The notes: a model not told the origin generated them from the letters alone. DNA of 45,616 nucleotides from Phycisphaerales bacterium (GCA_028285065.1 JANQQG010000132.1:1-45616); one strand, 5' to 3'. Shown: positions 1 to 11,077, counted from the stretch's first letter. Program-made: numbers and translations.

Positions 1-2370
1 CGCGGCGAGTCGCTCGTCGGCGAGCATCTCGCGGAAGGAGACGGTGTTGCCGATGTTGCCGAGCGAGAGCCCGCACACGAGCCGATGCGCCGTTTGGTCG
101 ATCGGATCAACCGCGGTGAGATCCACACCGTCGTCACGCTCGGCGCCAACCCCGTCTACAACGCCCCGGCCGGCATGGGCTTCGCCGATGCGTTCGCCAA
201 GGTCGACACGCGGATCACGCTCAGCGTTGACCCCAACGAGACCGTCGCGGCATCGAACTGGCGCCTCAACGGGACCCACTTCCTCGAGGCGTGGGGCGAC
301 GTCGAGGCCGTCGACGGGACGCGATCCGTCGTCCAGCCGATGATCGCACCGCTCTACGCAGGGCACAGCGACCTCGAGGTCCTCGCGGTCCTGATTGGTG
401 ACGAGATCGACGGCGAGACCGCAGACGGGTACGCGATCGTCCGTCGCGCCTGGACGGCGGCCCTCGGCTCGAGTGGCTTCGAGAAGACGTGGCGGCGCAT
501 GCTCCACGACGGCGTCGCCGTTGGCCTGACCTCGACTCGGGCGCTCGTGCCGACGATCGATCCGTCGCGCGTCGGGACGACCCTGAGCGGCATGACGCAG
601 GGGGCCGCGCCGAGCGAGCAGTCGCTCGAGCTGGTCTTCCTCCACGACGTGATGGGCGACGGACGCAACGCGAACAACCCATGGCTGCAGGAACTGCCCG
701 AGCCGCTGACCCACATCGTCTGGGACAACGTCGCGATGATGAGCCCCGGCACGGCCGAGGCGCTCGGAATCATGCAGGGCGCCGAGACCGCCGAGGTTCA
801 GAAGGCCAAGGTCGTCCGTCTGAGCGTTTCGGGACAGGACCTGGACATCGCGGCGTGGGCCGTGCCGGGCCTGCCGGACAACACGGTGCTGGTCCCGGCG
901 GGGTACGGTCGTGAGGTCGTCGGTCGCGTCGGCGAGGGCGTCGGTTTCAACACGTTCAAGCTGCGGACGAGCGGCGCGACGCTGAGCGCCGTCGGCGTCA
1001 AGGCGAACAAGACCTCGACGCGGTACCCGATCAGCGGGACCAGCCAGCACGGCGCCCTCGAGGGGCGTGCGCTGTACCGCGAGGTCGACCTGCCCGCGTG
1101 GAACAAGTACGGGGAGGACCCGTTCAAGGGCAAGAGCGACGACGAGAAGAAGCACTACCTCAAGGACCACTACGGGCGCGAGCGCGACCTGAACTTCGCG
1201 GAGATGCTCCCGGGCGTGCCGCTGAGCCACACGCCTGCGAACGTCAACGCCTACGACAACCCGCAGCGCGGGACGAAAGCGCCCCCGCCGGCCACGGGCG
1301 AGGTCAACGAGCTGGGCGAGCGTCCGGACTTCGCGGACCCGAAGAACCCGCAGTGGGGGATGACGATCGACCTCTCGACGTGCACGGGCTGCAACGCCTG
1401 CACGATCGCGTGCCAGTCGGAGAACAACATCCCCGTCGTCGGCAAGGTCGAGGTCAACAAGGGACGCGTGATGCACTGGATCCGCGTCGACCGCTACTTC
1501 GTCTCGACCGCTTCGCACCATGCGAAGAACCCCGGTCGCGACCACCCGCGCGACCCGGAGATGTCCATCGCGTTCCAGCCGGCCGCGTGCGTGCACTGCG
1601 AGAACGCACCGTGCGAGACGGTCTGCCCGGTCAACGCGACGGTGCACGGGCCCGGTGGGACCAACGACATGGTCTACAACCGGTGCATCGGCACGAGGTA
1701 CTGCGCCAACAACTGCCCGTACCGCGTCCGGCGCTTCAACTGGTTCGACTACGGCGTCGCCAAGTTCAAGGGCGATTTCTACGGGTCCGAGACCATCGGC
1801 GGCGCGCCTAACGGCAACGTCAACCTCGTCCCGCCTCGCCTCCGCGAGAAGCTCGACGAGATCTCCAAGATGCAGATGAACCCGGACGTGACCGTCCGGT
1901 CGCGCGGCGTCATGGAGAAGTGCACGTACTGCATCCAGCGCGTCAACGAGGCCCGGTTCAACGCGAAGGTCCAGAACCTGAACGCCATCCCGGACGGGTT
2001 CTTCCAGACCGCCTGCCAGCAGTCGTGCCCGGCCGAGTCGATCGTCTTCGGCGACATCAACGACCCGGAGTCGCGCGTCAGCAAGAGCCGCGCCTCGGGC
2101 CGGTCCTACCTGATGCTCGGTTACCTCAACACACGTCCGCGGACGAGCTACCTCGTCTCGCTCCGCAACCCCAACCCGGCAATCCGCGAGCCCGAGGTCG
2201 ACCCGTTCAAGGGGCACGGGCACGGCGGGGGCCACGACGACCACGATCACGACCAGGGCGACGGTGAGGGGCACGCCCTCGGCGCACCGGGTCGTTTCTT
2301 CGACAAGGCCAAGGCCTTCGCTGACGACGGGTACCGCGTCAGCTTGACCGTCCTCGGAGGCTCGGCATGA
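1..2370 (+). CDS. actB: Alternative complex III iron-sulfur subunit ActB (5' end missing)
   Basis: Electron-transfer subunit of alternative complex III, which oxidises quinol and feeds cytochrome c or an oxidase. The frame is open from base 1, so the start lies upstream; 789 codons are visible. The first ~440 codons match the molybdopterin-oxidoreductase-like half, which in this family holds no molybdenum cofactor. The rest is a ferredoxin-like module with cysteine groups [11 protein letters not shown] (codons 461-471), [13 protein letters not shown] (from 530), [13 protein letters not shown] (from 562), CTYC (641-644) and CQQSC (bases 2014-2028), as expected for three [4Fe-4S] and one [3Fe-4S] cluster. 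A His/Asp/Gly-rich stretch (about 2214-2276) lies close to the C-terminus and is not part of the cluster-binding core. The stop overlaps the actC start by 4 bases. ActA, the multihaem subunit, is presumably just upstream. Family assignment is firm; the N-terminus cannot be judged. Confidence 0.95.
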   Translation, partial: RGESLVGEHLAEGDGVADVAEREPAHEPMRRLVDRINRGEIHTVVTLGANPVYNAPAGMGFADAFAKVDTRITLSVDPNETVAASNWRLNGTHFLEAWGDVEAVDGTRSVVQPMIAPLYAGHSDLEVLAVLIGDEIDGETADGYAIVRRAWTAALGSSGFEKTWRRMLHDGVAVGLTSTRALVPTIDPSRVGTTLSGMTQGAAPSEQSLELVFLHDVMGDGRNANNPWLQELPEPLTHIVWDNVAMMSPGTAEALGIMQGAETAEVQKAKVVRLSVSGQDLDIAAWAVPGLPDNTVLVPAGYGREVVGRVGEGVGFNTFKLRTSGATLSAVGVKANKTSTRYPISGTSQHGALEGRALYREVDLPAWNKYGEDPFKGKSDDEKKHYLKDHYGRERDLNFAEMLPGVPLSHTPANVNAYDNPQRGTKAPPPATGEVNELGERPDFADPKNPQWGMTIDLSTCTGCNACTIACQSENNIPVVGKVEVNKGRVMHWIRVDRYFVSTASHHAKNPGRDHPRDPEMSIAFQPAACVHCENAPCETVCPVNATVHGPGGTNDMVYNRCIGTRYCANNCPYRVRRFNWFDYGVAKFKGDFYGSETIGGAPNGNVNLVPPRLREKLDEISKMQMNPDVTVRSRGVMEKCTYCIQRVNEARFNAKVQNLNAIPDGFFQTACQQSCPAESIVFGDINDPESRVSKSRASGRSYLMLGYLNTRPRTSYLVSLRNPNPAIREPEVDPFKGHGHGGGHDDHDHDQGDGEGHALGAPGRFFDKAKAFADDGYRVSLTVLGGSA

Positions 2371-3953
2371 GCACGATCCACCCCGACGAATACGGAGCGA
2401 GGCGGGCGGCCGGCCTCGAGGGCGCGCCCATCGAGCCGGTCAACGACCCGGAGACGCTCGACGGGACCATCATCGACGACCCGTCGACGCGCCCGCCGCT
2501 CGTCCTCAACGACCGCTCCTTCCACGACATCACCAACATCGTCTGCGGGTACGCCGAGAACAAGCCCGGAAGATGGTGGATGCCGGTCTTCGGGCTGGTC
2601 GCGACCATCGCCTCCATCGGCGGGCTGTTCATCCTCTACCTGCTGATCACCGGCGTCGGCACGTGGGGCCTGAACAACCAGGTCGACTGGGCCTGGGACA
2701 TCACCAACTTCGTCTTCTGGATCGGTATCGGCCACGCCGGAACGCTCATCAGCGCCATCCTCTGCCTGCTCAAGCAGAAGTGGCGCACGAGCATCAACCG
2801 TGCGGCCGAGGCGATGACGATCTTCGCCGTCATCTGCGCCGGCACGTTCCCGGCCATCCACGTCGGGCGCATCTGGTTCATCTGGATGGTGTTCCCGATC
2901 CCGAACTCGAACGCGATCTGGCCGAACTTCCGCTCCCCGCTGCTGTGGGACGTGTTCGCGGTCTCGACGTACGCGACGGTCTCGCTGCTGTTCTGGTACA
3001 TGGGGATGATCCCGGACCTGGCGACGCTGCGTGACCGGGCGCACCTCGAGCACATGAAGAACCCCAACGGGCGTCGACTGCTCCCGTTCCTGCCGGTGAC
3101 GGTCAGCCGCTTCCGCGCCTCGGCGTACGGGCTGTTCGCCGTCGGCTGGCGGTTCTCGAGCCGCCACTGGATGACGTACGAGCGTGCGTACCTAATCCTG
3201 GCGGGCATCTCGACCCCGCTCGTGTTGTCGGTGCACTCGATCGTTTCGTTCGACTTCGCGACGAGTGTGCTCCCCGGTTGGCACACGACGATCTTCCCGC
3301 CGTACTTCGTCGCAGGCGCCATCTTCGGCGGGTTCGCGATGGTGCTGGCGCTGATGATCCCGGCGCGTGAGCTCTACCCGAACATGAAGGACCTGATCAC
3401 GGTCCGCCACCTCGAGAACATGGCCAAGATCATCCTGGTCACGGGCTCGATGGTCGGGTTCGCGTACTCGATGGAGTTCTTCATCGCCTGGTACGGCGGC
3501 AACCAGAACGAGTTGTTCGCGTTCATCAACCGTGCGACGGGGCCGTACGCCTGGGCGTACTGGACGATGATCTCGTGCAACGTGATCTCGCCGCAGTTGT
3601 TCTGGATCAAGCGATGCCGCACCAGCCCGGTGTGGATCATGATCGTCGCGCTCGCGGTGACGGTGGGGATGTGGTTCGAGCGGTTCGTGATCATCGTCAC
3701 GAGCCTGCACCGGACGTTCATCCCGGGCCAGTGGGGGATGTTCTACCCGACGATCGTCGACATCATGATCTTCGTCGGGACGATCGGGATCTTCCTGACG
3801 CTGTTCATGCTGTTCCTGCGCTTCCTTCCGGTCTTCGCGATGAGCGAGATCAAGAACGTGACGCCGCAGGCCGACCCGCACGCCGGTCACGACGACCACG
3901 CGCACGACGACGACGGACACGATTCGACGCACGCCCAGACGGAGCCCGCATGA
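2367..3953 (+). CDS. actC: Alternative complex III NrfD-like membrane subunit ActC
   Basis: Polytopic quinol-interacting subunit of alternative complex III, of the NrfD/PsrC family (528 residues, the usual size). After a soluble ~70-residue N-terminus there is a long run of hydrophobic helices, about ten, with polar kinks such as HVGRIWFIW and [11 protein letters not shown] that are typical of ActC/ActF proteins. The C-terminal ~25 residues are rich in His and Asp (about 3877-3930) and would lie outside the membrane. The ATG overlaps the actB stop (ATGA) and its own stop overlaps the actD start in the same way, indicating translational coupling. In this family it forms the membrane quinol site with the ActB clusters next to it; that role is taken from family knowledge, not shown here. 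Confidence 0.95.
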   Translation: MSTIHPDEYGARRAAGLEGAPIEPVNDPETLDGTIIDDPSTRPPLVLNDRSFHDITNIVCGYAENKPGRWWMPVFGLVATIASIGGLFILYLLITGVGTWGLNNQVDWAWDITNFVFWIGIGHAGTLISAILCLLKQKWRTSINRAAEAMTIFAVICAGTFPAIHVGRIWFIWMVFPIPNSNAIWPNFRSPLLWDVFAVSTYATVSLLFWYMGMIPDLATLRDRAHLEHMKNPNGRRLLPFLPVTVSRFRASAYGLFAVGWRFSSRHWMTYERAYLILAGISTPLVLSVHSIVSFDFATSVLPGWHTTIFPPYFVAGAIFGGFAMVLALMIPARELYPNMKDLITVRHLENMAKIILVTGSMVGFAYSMEFFIAWYGGNQNELFAFINRATGPYAWAYWTMISCNVISPQLFWIKRCRTSPVWIMIVALAVTVGMWFERFVIIVTSLHRTFIPGQWGMFYPTIVDIMIFVGTIGIFLTLFMLFLRFLPVFAMSEIKNVTPQADPHAGHDDHAHDDDGHDSTHAQTEPA

Positions 3954-4534
3954 TGGGACTTCTGACCCGAAGCGCACCGCGGACGGTGTACAAGACCGAG
4001 GCCGGCGAGGTCGTCTACGGGATGATGGCGGAGTTCGCCACGCCCGCCGAGATCTCGCACGCCGCCGAGAAGGTCCGCGACGCGGGCCACTCAAGGTGGG
4101 ACGTCTACGCCCCGTTCCCGATCCACGGGATCGACGAGGCGATGGGCTTCAAGCACACGCCGATCGCGCTCGCCTGCGCACTGATCGGGCTCACCGGCGC
4201 AGGGCTCGGCTTCCTGCTGCAGTGGTGGGTTACCGGGCAGGCATACCCGATGGTCGTGCAGGGCAAGCCCTTCACGGCCTGGGAGTCGTTCATCCCGATC
4301 ACGTTCGAGCTGGGCATCCTCTTCACGGCGTTCACGGCGCTCGGCGGGATGCTCGCGTTCAACAAGCTGCCGATGTTCTACCACCCGCTCTTCAAGAAGG
4401 AGCGGTTCCTCCGCGTGTCGGACGACCGGATGATCATCTGCATCGAGGCCGCCGACCCGAAGTTCGACCCGACCAAGACGCGCGAGCTGCTCGAGAGCGC
4501 CGGCGCGACCAGCATCGAGCTGGTGGAGGAGTGA
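3950..4534 (+). CDS. actD: Alternative complex III subunit ActD (DUF3341 type)
   Basis: Small membrane subunit of alternative complex III, 194 residues. A soluble N-terminal part ([20 protein letters not shown], a ferredoxin-fold-like start typical of DUF3341 proteins) is followed by two hydrophobic helices (about residues 65-87 and 103-127), separated by the short loop [13 protein letters not shown], and by a soluble tail with [13 protein letters not shown]. The start is the ATG at 3950, overlapping the actC stop; a second in-frame ATG follows at 3953 and cannot be excluded. Order and length match ActD in other act operons. In known complexes it packs against ActC and ActF; no redox centre is expected and none is visible. 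Confidence 0.92.
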   Translation: MMGLLTRSAPRTVYKTEAGEVVYGMMAEFATPAEISHAAEKVRDAGHSRWDVYAPFPIHGIDEAMGFKHTPIALACALIGLTGAGLGFLLQWWVTGQAYPMVVQGKPFTAWESFIPITFELGILFTAFTALGGMLAFNKLPMFYHPLFKKERFLRVSDDRMIICIEAADPKFDPTKTRELLESAGATSIELVEE

Positions 4535-4539
4535 GCACG

Positions 4540-5370
4540 ATGGCAATGGCCAGCACAAGCAGGTTCGTCGCCGGGCTGGGCGTCGTCGCGCTGTGCGTGG
4601 GCGTCGCGCTCCCGCTGGCGGGCTGCCGCGGCGAGCGCTCCGACAAGCCCCCGCGTCAGTTCCTCCCGGACATGGACGACTCGCCCAAGTGGAAGGCGCA
4701 ATCGGAGTCCGAGTTCTTCGAGGACGGGCGCACGCAGCGCGTCCCCGTTGAGGGCGTCGTGCCCTTCGGGTACGAGCCCGTCGCCGGCGGCGAGAGCCGC
4801 GCGGAGATGCTCAAGTACGACGATGCGTTCTACCGCGGGCTCGAGGGCGACTCGTTCCTCGACACGATCCCCGCGTCCGTCCCGGTCGATGAGACAATGC
4901 TCCGAGTCGGCCAGGAGGTGTACAACATCAACTGCGCCGTCTGCCACGGCTTCGGCGGCGATGGCGACGGGTCGGTCGGCGAGCGCTGGCGCACCGTCCT
5001 GCCGAGCTTCCACGATTTCAAGTACAAGGACCCCGCCCAGCGCACCGGCAAGGACGGGTACCTGTTCAACGTTGCACGCTACGGCGTCTGGGACACAGTC
5101 ACGATCGCCGACGGTGTCGTGTCGCACAGCGGCAACCAGCGCATGCCCGGCTACGCCGAGAACGTCAGCGAAGCCGAGGCGTGGGCGGTCGTCGCTTGGA
5201 TCCGCGTGATGCAGAACTCACGGACGTACGACGTGGCCGAGGCGCCCGCCGAGTCGCGCGAGCGTCTCGAGCGTGACCGGCCCGAGCCGACGCCGCTCCC
5301 GAGCGTGCCCGGCATGCCCGGCGACGGCCCCGAGTCCGAGCAGGCAATGAACGAGGAGGGCGCCCAGTGA
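4540..5370 (+). CDS. actE: Alternative complex III monohaem cytochrome c lipoprotein ActE
   Basis: Monohaem cytochrome c subunit of alternative complex III, 276 residues. The N-terminus is a lipoprotein signal ending in the lipobox LAGC (Cys29), so the mature protein should be lipid-anchored on the outer face of the inner membrane. The haem site is CAVCH (residues 132-136), and a GNQRMPGY segment downstream supplies a likely axial Met. The start is chosen at the ATG at 4540 because GGAGG at 4525-4529 is ten bases upstream; an in-frame GTG at 4531 overlapping the actD stop, and an ATG at 4546, are alternatives. The tail is Pro/Glu-rich and low in complexity. The stop overlaps the actF GTG (GTGA). 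It should receive electrons from the ActB/ActA side and pass them to the downstream oxidase. Confidence 0.92.
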   Translation: MAMASTSRFVAGLGVVALCVGVALPLAGCRGERSDKPPRQFLPDMDDSPKWKAQSESEFFEDGRTQRVPVEGVVPFGYEPVAGGESRAEMLKYDDAFYRGLEGDSFLDTIPASVPVDETMLRVGQEVYNINCAVCHGFGGDGDGSVGERWRTVLPSFHDFKYKDPAQRTGKDGYLFNVARYGVWDTVTIADGVVSHSGNQRMPGYAENVSEAEAWAVVAWIRVMQNSRTYDVAEAPAESRERLERDRPEPTPLPSVPGMPGDGPESEQAMNEEGAQ

Positions 5371-6683
5371 GCCAGGCCGCCACGCAACCGATGCCAGCCG
5401 GCGACGACGCCAACGCCCCGCACGTGCGGGCCCGCGCCAAGCTCAACGAAGATCAGATGCGCTTTGCGCCGGGCACCGGCTCGAAGTTGTACGTGCCGCT
5501 CGGCGTTCTCGGTGTGATCTTGATCGCCGCGACGCTGCTCGTCGGCATGATGGGTGGCAGCGCCAAGCAGGCGATGGGCGCGTACCACGTCGGCGTCATG
5601 CTCACGCTGTACCTCTCCATCGGCGGGCTCGCGCTGGTGATGATCCTCCAGCAGTTCAACGCCGGCTGGGCGGTGACGGTCCGGCGTCCGCTCGAAGCGC
5701 TCGGCTCGATCATCCCACTCTGCTTCATCCTCTTCATCCCGATCCTGCTCATCGAGATCTTCTCGGGCGGGCTCATCTTCAAGTGGATGGATCCGGCGCT
5801 CACAGACCCCAAGAGCTCGTCCTACGACGTGCTCGCGGCCCACAAGAAGCCGTTCCTCAACACCACATTCTTCGCTGTCCGTGTGTTCTTCTACTTCGGC
5901 CTGTGGTCGTACTTCGGGTGGCGTCTGTGGGGGCTGTCGCGCCGCCAGGACGAGACCGGCGACAAGTGGCTCACCGCCCGCGCACGCTACCTCAGTTCGT
6001 TCGGCATCCCGCTGGTGGCGCTGACGGCCGCCTTCGCGTCCTTCGACTGGATGATGTCGCTCGACTTCCACTGGTACAGCACGATGTTCGGCGTCTACTT
6101 CTTCGCCGGCGCGCTGATGAGCACCGTCGCGGTGCTCGCCCTGGTCCTGAGCGTCCTCAAGCAGAAGGGCAAGCTCGGGGACGCTGTCAACGCCGAGCAC
6201 CTGCACGACGTCGGCAAGCTCCTGCTCTCGTTCACCGTCTTCTGGGGCTACATCGCCTTCGGTCAGTACTTCCTGATCTGGTACTCCAACATCCCCGAAG
6301 AGTCCGCCTGGTTCTGGCTGCGCCAGCAGGAGGCGACCGGATGGAAGAGCGTCTTCATCCTCCTCTGCTTCGGGCACTTCCTGATCCCCTTCCTCTACCT
6401 GCTCTTCCGGCGCGTCAAGCGCACCGCGATCCTGCTGTCGATCGCGGCGGTCTGGCTGCTCATCATGCACGTCGTCGACGTGCTCTTCATCATCAAGCCG
6501 GCGCTCGGCAAGCCCGGCGCTCCGATGCCCGCGATGGAGAGCGTCTGGCTCGATGTGCTCGGCCTGGCCGGACCCGTCTGCCTCTTCACGGCCGCCCTCA
6601 TCTGGCGGATCACGTCCAGCCCGCTGATCCCGATCAAGGACCCGCGCCTGCACGAGTCGCTGGCGCACAAGAACGTCGTCTAA
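5367..6683 (+). CDS. actF: Alternative complex III quinol-binding-like membrane subunit ActF
   Basis: Polytopic membrane subunit of alternative complex III, 438 residues with about ten hydrophobic helices; ActF is a shorter paralogue of ActC. The translation starts at GTG, inside the actE stop (GTGA), giving MSQAATQPMPAGDDANAPHV, a soluble leader before the first helix at about residue 42. Motifs in the core such as FASFDWMMSLDFHWYSTMFG and FGQYFLIWYSNIPEE are characteristic of the family (annotated as quinol:cytochrome c oxidoreductase quinone-binding subunit 2). It is the last of the act genes; a 99-base gap follows before the next reading frame, long enough for an internal processing or promoter site, but I see no convincing hexamers in it. 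Confidence 0.93.
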   Translation: MSQAATQPMPAGDDANAPHVRARAKLNEDQMRFAPGTGSKLYVPLGVLGVILIAATLLVGMMGGSAKQAMGAYHVGVMLTLYLSIGGLALVMILQQFNAGWAVTVRRPLEALGSIIPLCFILFIPILLIEIFSGGLIFKWMDPALTDPKSSSYDVLAAHKKPFLNTTFFAVRVFFYFGLWSYFGWRLWGLSRRQDETGDKWLTARARYLSSFGIPLVALTAAFASFDWMMSLDFHWYSTMFGVYFFAGALMSTVAVLALVLSVLKQKGKLGDAVNAEHLHDVGKLLLSFTVFWGYIAFGQYFLIWYSNIPEESAWFWLRQQEATGWKSVFILLCFGHFLIPFLYLLFRRVKRTAILLSIAAVWLLIMHVVDVLFIIKPALGKPGAPMPAMESVWLDVLGLAGPVCLFTAALIWRITSSPLIPIKDPRLHESLAHKNVV

Positions 6684-6782
6684 CCGAGCCTCTGATCCTC
6701 TTTGGGGCCCTCAAGACCCGCCGGCATCCGCCGACCCCCGCCCCGCGAAGTGCATAGTGTTTTCAGGAAAGATTGAAAGCCA

Positions 6783-7223
6783 ATGAGCGACCACCACGGC
6801 ACCGAGCACGCGCACCACGTCCAGTACGACGTGGAGGGAGACGACCCGTTCTTCGCGCACGACTCCGAGGAGATGAAGGCGCTTGACTCGGCCCACACGG
6901 AGGTCGCCAACGCCAAGCTCATCACCGGTGTCGGCGTCTTCGGCTTCCTGCTCGTCGTCGTGACGTGCGTGATCGTCTACGGCTACTTCCGTTGGTACAC
7001 CGTCCGCGTCGCCGACCGCAACGTCAGCCAGGAGGGCGGCTCGCACGTCGAGCGCGACTTCTGGCTCGCCGGTGGGCTCCGCGACCTCCAGACCCGTTGG
7101 TACTCCATGACGGAGCCCGACTGGATCGAGCCCGATCCGAACATCCCCGGCGATGAGCCGGTCCTGCAGTTGCCGATGGATGCCGCCAAGGCCGCCACGA
7201 TCGCGCAGTACGAGAACCGCTAG
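6783..7223 (+). CDS. Hypothetical single-helix membrane protein between act and cox genes
   Basis: I do not recognise the family. The product is 146 residues: a His/Asp/Glu-rich N-terminus (MSDHHGTEHAHHVQYDVEGD), one hydrophobic helix at about residues 46-68, and a C-terminal ~80-residue domain with ERDFWLAGGLRDLQTRWYS, then an acidic Pro-rich segment. The helix is followed by RWYTVRVADRN, so the C-terminal domain probably faces outside, though topology is uncertain. It lies 99 bases after actF and 20 before the SCO gene, on the same strand, so it is most likely co-transcribed with the respiratory genes. A structural or assembly role for the complex III/oxidase pair is inference from position only; the His-rich start could bind metal. 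Confidence 0.75.
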   Translation: MSDHHGTEHAHHVQYDVEGDDPFFAHDSEEMKALDSAHTEVANAKLITGVGVFGFLLVVVTCVIVYGYFRWYTVRVADRNVSQEGGSHVERDFWLAGGLRDLQTRWYSMTEPDWIEPDPNIPGDEPVLQLPMDAAKAATIAQYENR

Positions 7224-7243
7224 AGGCCCGTGACTTCGAGACC

Positions 7244-8146
7244 ATGATCCGCAACGCCGCCAGCCTGATCGCACCGTTCCTCGCGTCGCTCGCGATGGGT
7301 GTCGGTGCGCACGCGCAGGACTTCGGCAAGCCGTCGCCCTTCCTCCAAGAGACGCCGAAGGAGATCGACGGTCTGACGATCGAGGACCGCCTCGGCGAGC
7401 CGGTCCCGATGGATCTCGAGTTCACCGACTCGACGGGGCGCACGGTGACGCTCGGTGACTGTGCGCTCGACGGGCGTCCGATGCTGCTGCAGATGGTCTA
7501 CCTGCGATGCCCGCTGCTCTGCCCGCGTTCAACCGAGGAGCTGATCGACTCGCTGAACGAGATCAGCCTCGACATGGGCGAGGACTACTCGCTCGTGCTC
7601 GTCACGTTCGACCCGCGCGATTCGACGGACGATGTCCGGTTCTACCGCGATGTCACGTTCGCGCAGTACGCCAAGTCCAGCTCCGACAGCGCCAAGCAGG
7701 GCCTGCGGGTCCTGACCGCGACGCCCGACAACGCGCAGACCCTCGCCGACTCGATCGGCTTCCAGTACCGATACCTGCCCAAGAGCGGCGAGTACTCGCA
7801 CGGGACCGCCGTCTTCGTCGTCACGCCGGACGCCAATCTGTCCAGGACCATCACGGGCCTGAGCTACCCATCCAGGGACCTCAAGATCGCTCTGCTCGAA
7901 GCGGGCGATGGCAAGATCGGGACGACCTTCGACCTGATCTGGATGTCCTGCTTCCAACTCGATCCGGATACCGGCACCTACGTCCTGGCCGCCTACCGCT
8001 TCATGCAGTTCAGCGGCGTGTTGTGCGCCGTTGTGCTGGGCTCGTTCATCTCGTTCCTGGTTGTGCGGGACCGTCAGCGTCGGGCGCGAGCCCTGTCGCA
8101 GTCGCCCGCGCCCGCAACCGTCGCACTCACGGGGACCGCCCGATGA
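7244..8146 (+). CDS. SCO1/SenC-family copper chaperone for cytochrome oxidase
   Basis: Copper-delivery protein for the CuA site of cytochrome oxidase, thioredoxin-like fold, 300 residues. A signal peptide ends near ...GAHAQ (residue ~25). The copper motif is CPLLC (Cys89 and Cys93, the SCO CxxxC pattern), and the third ligand is His186 in YSHGTAVF. Strand VLVTFDPRDS is the usual SCO element after the first helix. Unusually for a secreted SCO, a hydrophobic helix follows at about residues 250-272 (FSGVLCAVVLGSFISFLVV), so the domain may be tethered by a C-terminal anchor. The gene overlaps ctaC by 4 bases (ATGA), which ties it tightly to the subunit it should metallate. Confidence 0.93.
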   Translation: MIRNAASLIAPFLASLAMGVGAHAQDFGKPSPFLQETPKEIDGLTIEDRLGEPVPMDLEFTDSTGRTVTLGDCALDGRPMLLQMVYLRCPLLCPRSTEELIDSLNEISLDMGEDYSLVLVTFDPRDSTDDVRFYRDVTFAQYAKSSSDSAKQGLRVLTATPDNAQTLADSIGFQYRYLPKSGEYSHGTAVFVVTPDANLSRTITGLSYPSRDLKIALLEAGDGKIGTTFDLIWMSCFQLDPDTGTYVLAAYRFMQFSGVLCAVVLGSFISFLVVRDRQRRARALSQSPAPATVALTGTAR

Positions 8147-9240
8147 CCTCACCCGTACTCGCCCAGCAGTGGCTGCAGGATCAGTTGCTGACCGAGCCCG
8201 GCTCGACCGGTGCCGCCACGACGGATGGGCTGTTCATGTTCATCACGTGGATCTCGATCGTGTCCTTCGTGCTGCTGATGGGCGCGATGACGTGGTTCGT
8301 GATCCGCTACCGGCGCGCCGGCGGCAGAGCGCCGATCCGCTCGGCGTCGCACAACACACCGCTCGAGCTGACCTGGTCGATCGGTCCGCTGCTCATCCTC
8401 GTCGTTGTCTTCTTCTGGGGCTTCCACGGCTACGTCGAGAAGATGTCCGCCCCCGCCGGCAGCGAAGAGATCGTCATCCGCGGGTTCAAGTGGGGATGGG
8501 ACGTCACCTACGACTCGGGCAAGCAGCCGAGCGAGCTCGCCTACCCCGGCGTCGGCGCCCCGGATCAGAACATGGTCCCGGTCATCAAGGTGCCGGCCGG
8601 ACGCCCGGTGCGTCTGCGTCTGTACTCCTCGGACGTCATCCACTCGTTCTTCATCCCGGACTTCCGCGTCAAGCGCGACGTGATGCCCAACCGGTACACG
8701 AGCTTCTGGTTCGAAACGCTCGAGGACAACCCGGAGCCCGAGGTTATCCCCATCCTCGACGAGACCGGCGCCCCCGTCATCGATCCGGACACGCAGCAGC
8801 CGATGACCAAGCTGCAGTACCCGCGCCACGTCGTGTACTGCGCCGAGTACTGCGGCGACAGCCACTCCCAGATGATGGCCTTCATCGAGCCCGTACCCGA
8901 AGAGGTCTTCCAGGAAGAGAAGTACATGGTCACGGTCTTCCCGACCAAGTGGGAGTTCGGCGAGTACATCTGGCAACGCCAGTGCTCGACTTGCCACTCC
9001 GTCGATGGCTCGGGCGGCACCGGACCGACCTGGAAGGACATCTGGGGCAAGACCCACAAGTTCTCGAACGCCCCCGACACCGTCGTGGACGAGAACTACA
9101 TCCGCGAGTCGATCATCTACCCGCAGGTCAAGCTCCGCGAGGGCTACGGGAGCGACATGAACTCGTTCGTCCTGACCGAGGAGGAGTTCGAGGGCATCAT
9201 CGCGTACATCAAGTACCTCAGCGGCGAGGAGCCCGAGTAA
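8143..9240 (+). CDS. ctaC: Cytochrome c oxidase subunit II with fused cytochrome c domain (caa3 type)
   Basis: CuA subunit of a haem-copper oxidase, 365 residues. Two hydrophobic helices (about 28-52 and 76-96) precede the cupredoxin domain. CuA ligands are visible: His167 in [10 protein letters not shown], then Cys233, Cys237, His241 and Met244 in [12 protein letters not shown]. The C-terminus is a fused monohaem cytochrome c domain with CSTCH (281-285) and a candidate axial Met in GSDMNSF, which makes this a caa3-type enzyme able to take electrons directly from complex III. The start is the ATG overlapping the SCO stop. A short insertion around residues 200-225 ([14 protein letters not shown]) sits between the first ligand and the CuA loop. 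Confidence 0.95.
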   Translation: MTSPVLAQQWLQDQLLTEPGSTGAATTDGLFMFITWISIVSFVLLMGAMTWFVIRYRRAGGRAPIRSASHNTPLELTWSIGPLLILVVVFFWGFHGYVEKMSAPAGSEEIVIRGFKWGWDVTYDSGKQPSELAYPGVGAPDQNMVPVIKVPAGRPVRLRLYSSDVIHSFFIPDFRVKRDVMPNRYTSFWFETLEDNPEPEVIPILDETGAPVIDPDTQQPMTKLQYPRHVVYCAEYCGDSHSQMMAFIEPVPEEVFQEEKYMVTVFPTKWEFGEYIWQRQCSTCHSVDGSGGTGPTWKDIWGKTHKFSNAPDTVVDENYIRESIIYPQVKLREGYGSDMNSFVLTEEEFEGIIAYIKYLSGEEPE

Positions 9241-9271
9241 TCACCGCCGGCGCGACGCCGGAGAGAAGACC

Positions 9272-11032
9272 ATGAGCACGATCGAATCACTCCCAACCGG
9301 TCACGCCCACGACCACCACGACGCGTCCTACCTCACCCCCAAGGGCGGGTTCTGGACCACGATCATCGATTGGGCCACCACGGTGGACCACAAGAAGATC
9401 GGCGTGATGTACCTCGTGGCCATCCTCGTCATGTTCTTCCTCGGGGGCGTTGCCGCCCTCGCGGTCCGCATGGAGCTGTTCGCGCCAACCGCGTTCGAAG
9501 CGGGTGGCGTGATCAAGAACCAGGTCCTGACCGGTGACGGTCTGGCCGGCGGGTACCAGAACTACAACCGCGTGATGACCCTGCACGGGCTGATCATGGT
9601 CTTCCTGGTCATCGTCCCGTCGGTCCCCGCGAGCCTCGGCAACTTCCTGCTCCCCCTGATGATCGGGGCGAAGGACGTCGCCTTCCCGCGCCTGAACCTT
9701 GCCTCCTGGTACATCTACCTCTTCGGCTCGATGTTCGCGATCCTCGCCGTCCTCCTCGGCGGCGTCGACACCGGCTGGACCTTCTACACCCCGTACTCCA
9801 CCACGACCGACGCCGAGTATTGGCGCGTCGTCTGGATGGTCCTCGGCGCCTTCATCCTCGGCTTCAGCTCGATCTTCACCGGCCTGAACTTCGTCGTCAC
9901 GGTGCACAAGCTCCGCGCGCCGGGCATGGGCTGGTTCGACATGCCCCTGTTCGTCTGGGGTATCTATGGGGCCGCGGTGATCCAGGTGCTGGCAACGCCG
10001 GTGGTCGGGATCACGCTGCTCCTGATGATCTTCGAGCGGTTGTTCCGAGTGGGCGTGTTCGACCCGGCGCTCGGCGGCGACCCGGTGCTGTTCCAACACT
10101 TCTTCTGGTTCTACTCGCACCCGGTCGTCTACGTGATGATCCTGCCGGGCATGGCGATCATGAGCGAACTGATCGCGGTCTTCAGCCGCAAGAAGATCTT
10201 CGGCTACCGAGCCGTGGCGTTCAGTTCGCTGGCCATCGCGGGCATCTCGTTCATCGTGTGGGGCCACCACCTGTTCACCAGCCAGGGCCCCGTCGGCGCG
10301 GCCGTGTTCAGCGCCCTGACGTTCCTTGTGGCGATCCCATCAGCGGTGAAGGTCTTCAACTGGATCGCGACCCTGTACAAGGGCTCGATCGATCTGAAGA
10401 CGCCGATGCTCTACGCGTTGTCGTTCCTGTTCCTGTTCTCGATCGGCGGGCTGACGGGGATCTACCTCGGCGCGTTGTCGGTCGACCTGCAGCTGCACGA
10501 CACGTACTTCATCGTCGCGCACTTCCACTACGTGATGATGGGCGGGACGATCATCGCCTTCGTCGGCGGGATCCACATGTGGTGGCCCAAGATGTTCGGG
10601 CGGATGTACAACGAGTTCTGGGCCCGCATCGGGTGGGCGTTCGTGTTCGTCGGCTTCAACGTCACGTTCTTCCCGCAGTTCATCATGGGCTCGCAGGGAA
10701 TGCCGCGCCGCTACGCGGACTACGTCGACGAGTTCACGATCTACCACGTGATCTCGACGGTCGGTTCGTGGCTGCTGCTCGTCGGCTTCCTGATCCACCT
10801 GTTCGTGTTCCTGCACTCGCTGGTCGCGGGCAAGAAGGCCCCGCCCAACCCGTGGGGCGCACTGACCCTCGAGTGGACCCACACCGGGCCCACCCCCATC
10901 GAGCACAACTTCCACCACGAGCCTGTCGTGACACACGGCCCGTACGACTACGACGACGTCCCGCCCCCGCAGACCCGCCCGGGTGAGTTCCCAATGCCGG
11001 ATCCGCTCCCCGAGGGCGCCGAGCGCCACTGA
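9272..11032 (+). CDS. ctaD: Cytochrome c oxidase subunit I, A2-like haem-copper oxidase
   Basis: Catalytic oxygen-reducing, proton-pumping subunit, 586 residues with about twelve helices. Low-spin haem ligands are His105 (MTLHGLIM) and His419; CuB ligands are His283, His332 and His333 (WGHHLF); the high-spin haem ligand is His417 in [13 protein letters not shown] (409-421). Helix VI reads FYSHPVVY: Tyr287 is the cross-linking tyrosine, and the Glu of the usual GHPEV is replaced, with Tyr-Ser just before the His. That YS pattern marks the A2 subfamily of haem-copper oxidases. A His-rich leader (GHAHDHHD, residues ~10-17) precedes the first helix, and the C-terminal ~50 residues are a soluble tail. 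It begins 31 bases after ctaC, with AGAGAAG just upstream as a ribosome site. Confidence 0.96.
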   Translation: MSTIESLPTGHAHDHHDASYLTPKGGFWTTIIDWATTVDHKKIGVMYLVAILVMFFLGGVAALAVRMELFAPTAFEAGGVIKNQVLTGDGLAGGYQNYNRVMTLHGLIMVFLVIVPSVPASLGNFLLPLMIGAKDVAFPRLNLASWYIYLFGSMFAILAVLLGGVDTGWTFYTPYSTTTDAEYWRVVWMVLGAFILGFSSIFTGLNFVVTVHKLRAPGMGWFDMPLFVWGIYGAAVIQVLATPVVGITLLLMIFERLFRVGVFDPALGGDPVLFQHFFWFYSHPVVYVMILPGMAIMSELIAVFSRKKIFGYRAVAFSSLAIAGISFIVWGHHLFTSQGPVGAAVFSALTFLVAIPSAVKVFNWIATLYKGSIDLKTPMLYALSFLFLFSIGGLTGIYLGALSVDLQLHDTYFIVAHFHYVMMGGTIIAFVGGIHMWWPKMFGRMYNEFWARIGWAFVFVGFNVTFFPQFIMGSQGMPRRYADYVDEFTIYHVISTVGSWLLLVGFLIHLFVFLHSLVAGKKAPPNPWGALTLEWTHTGPTPIEHNFHHEPVVTHGPYDYDDVPPPQTRPGEFPMPDPLPEGAERH

Positions 11033-11077
11033 CCCGACCGTCCCTTTCGCCCTCCACTCGGCGAGAACGAGAAACAG

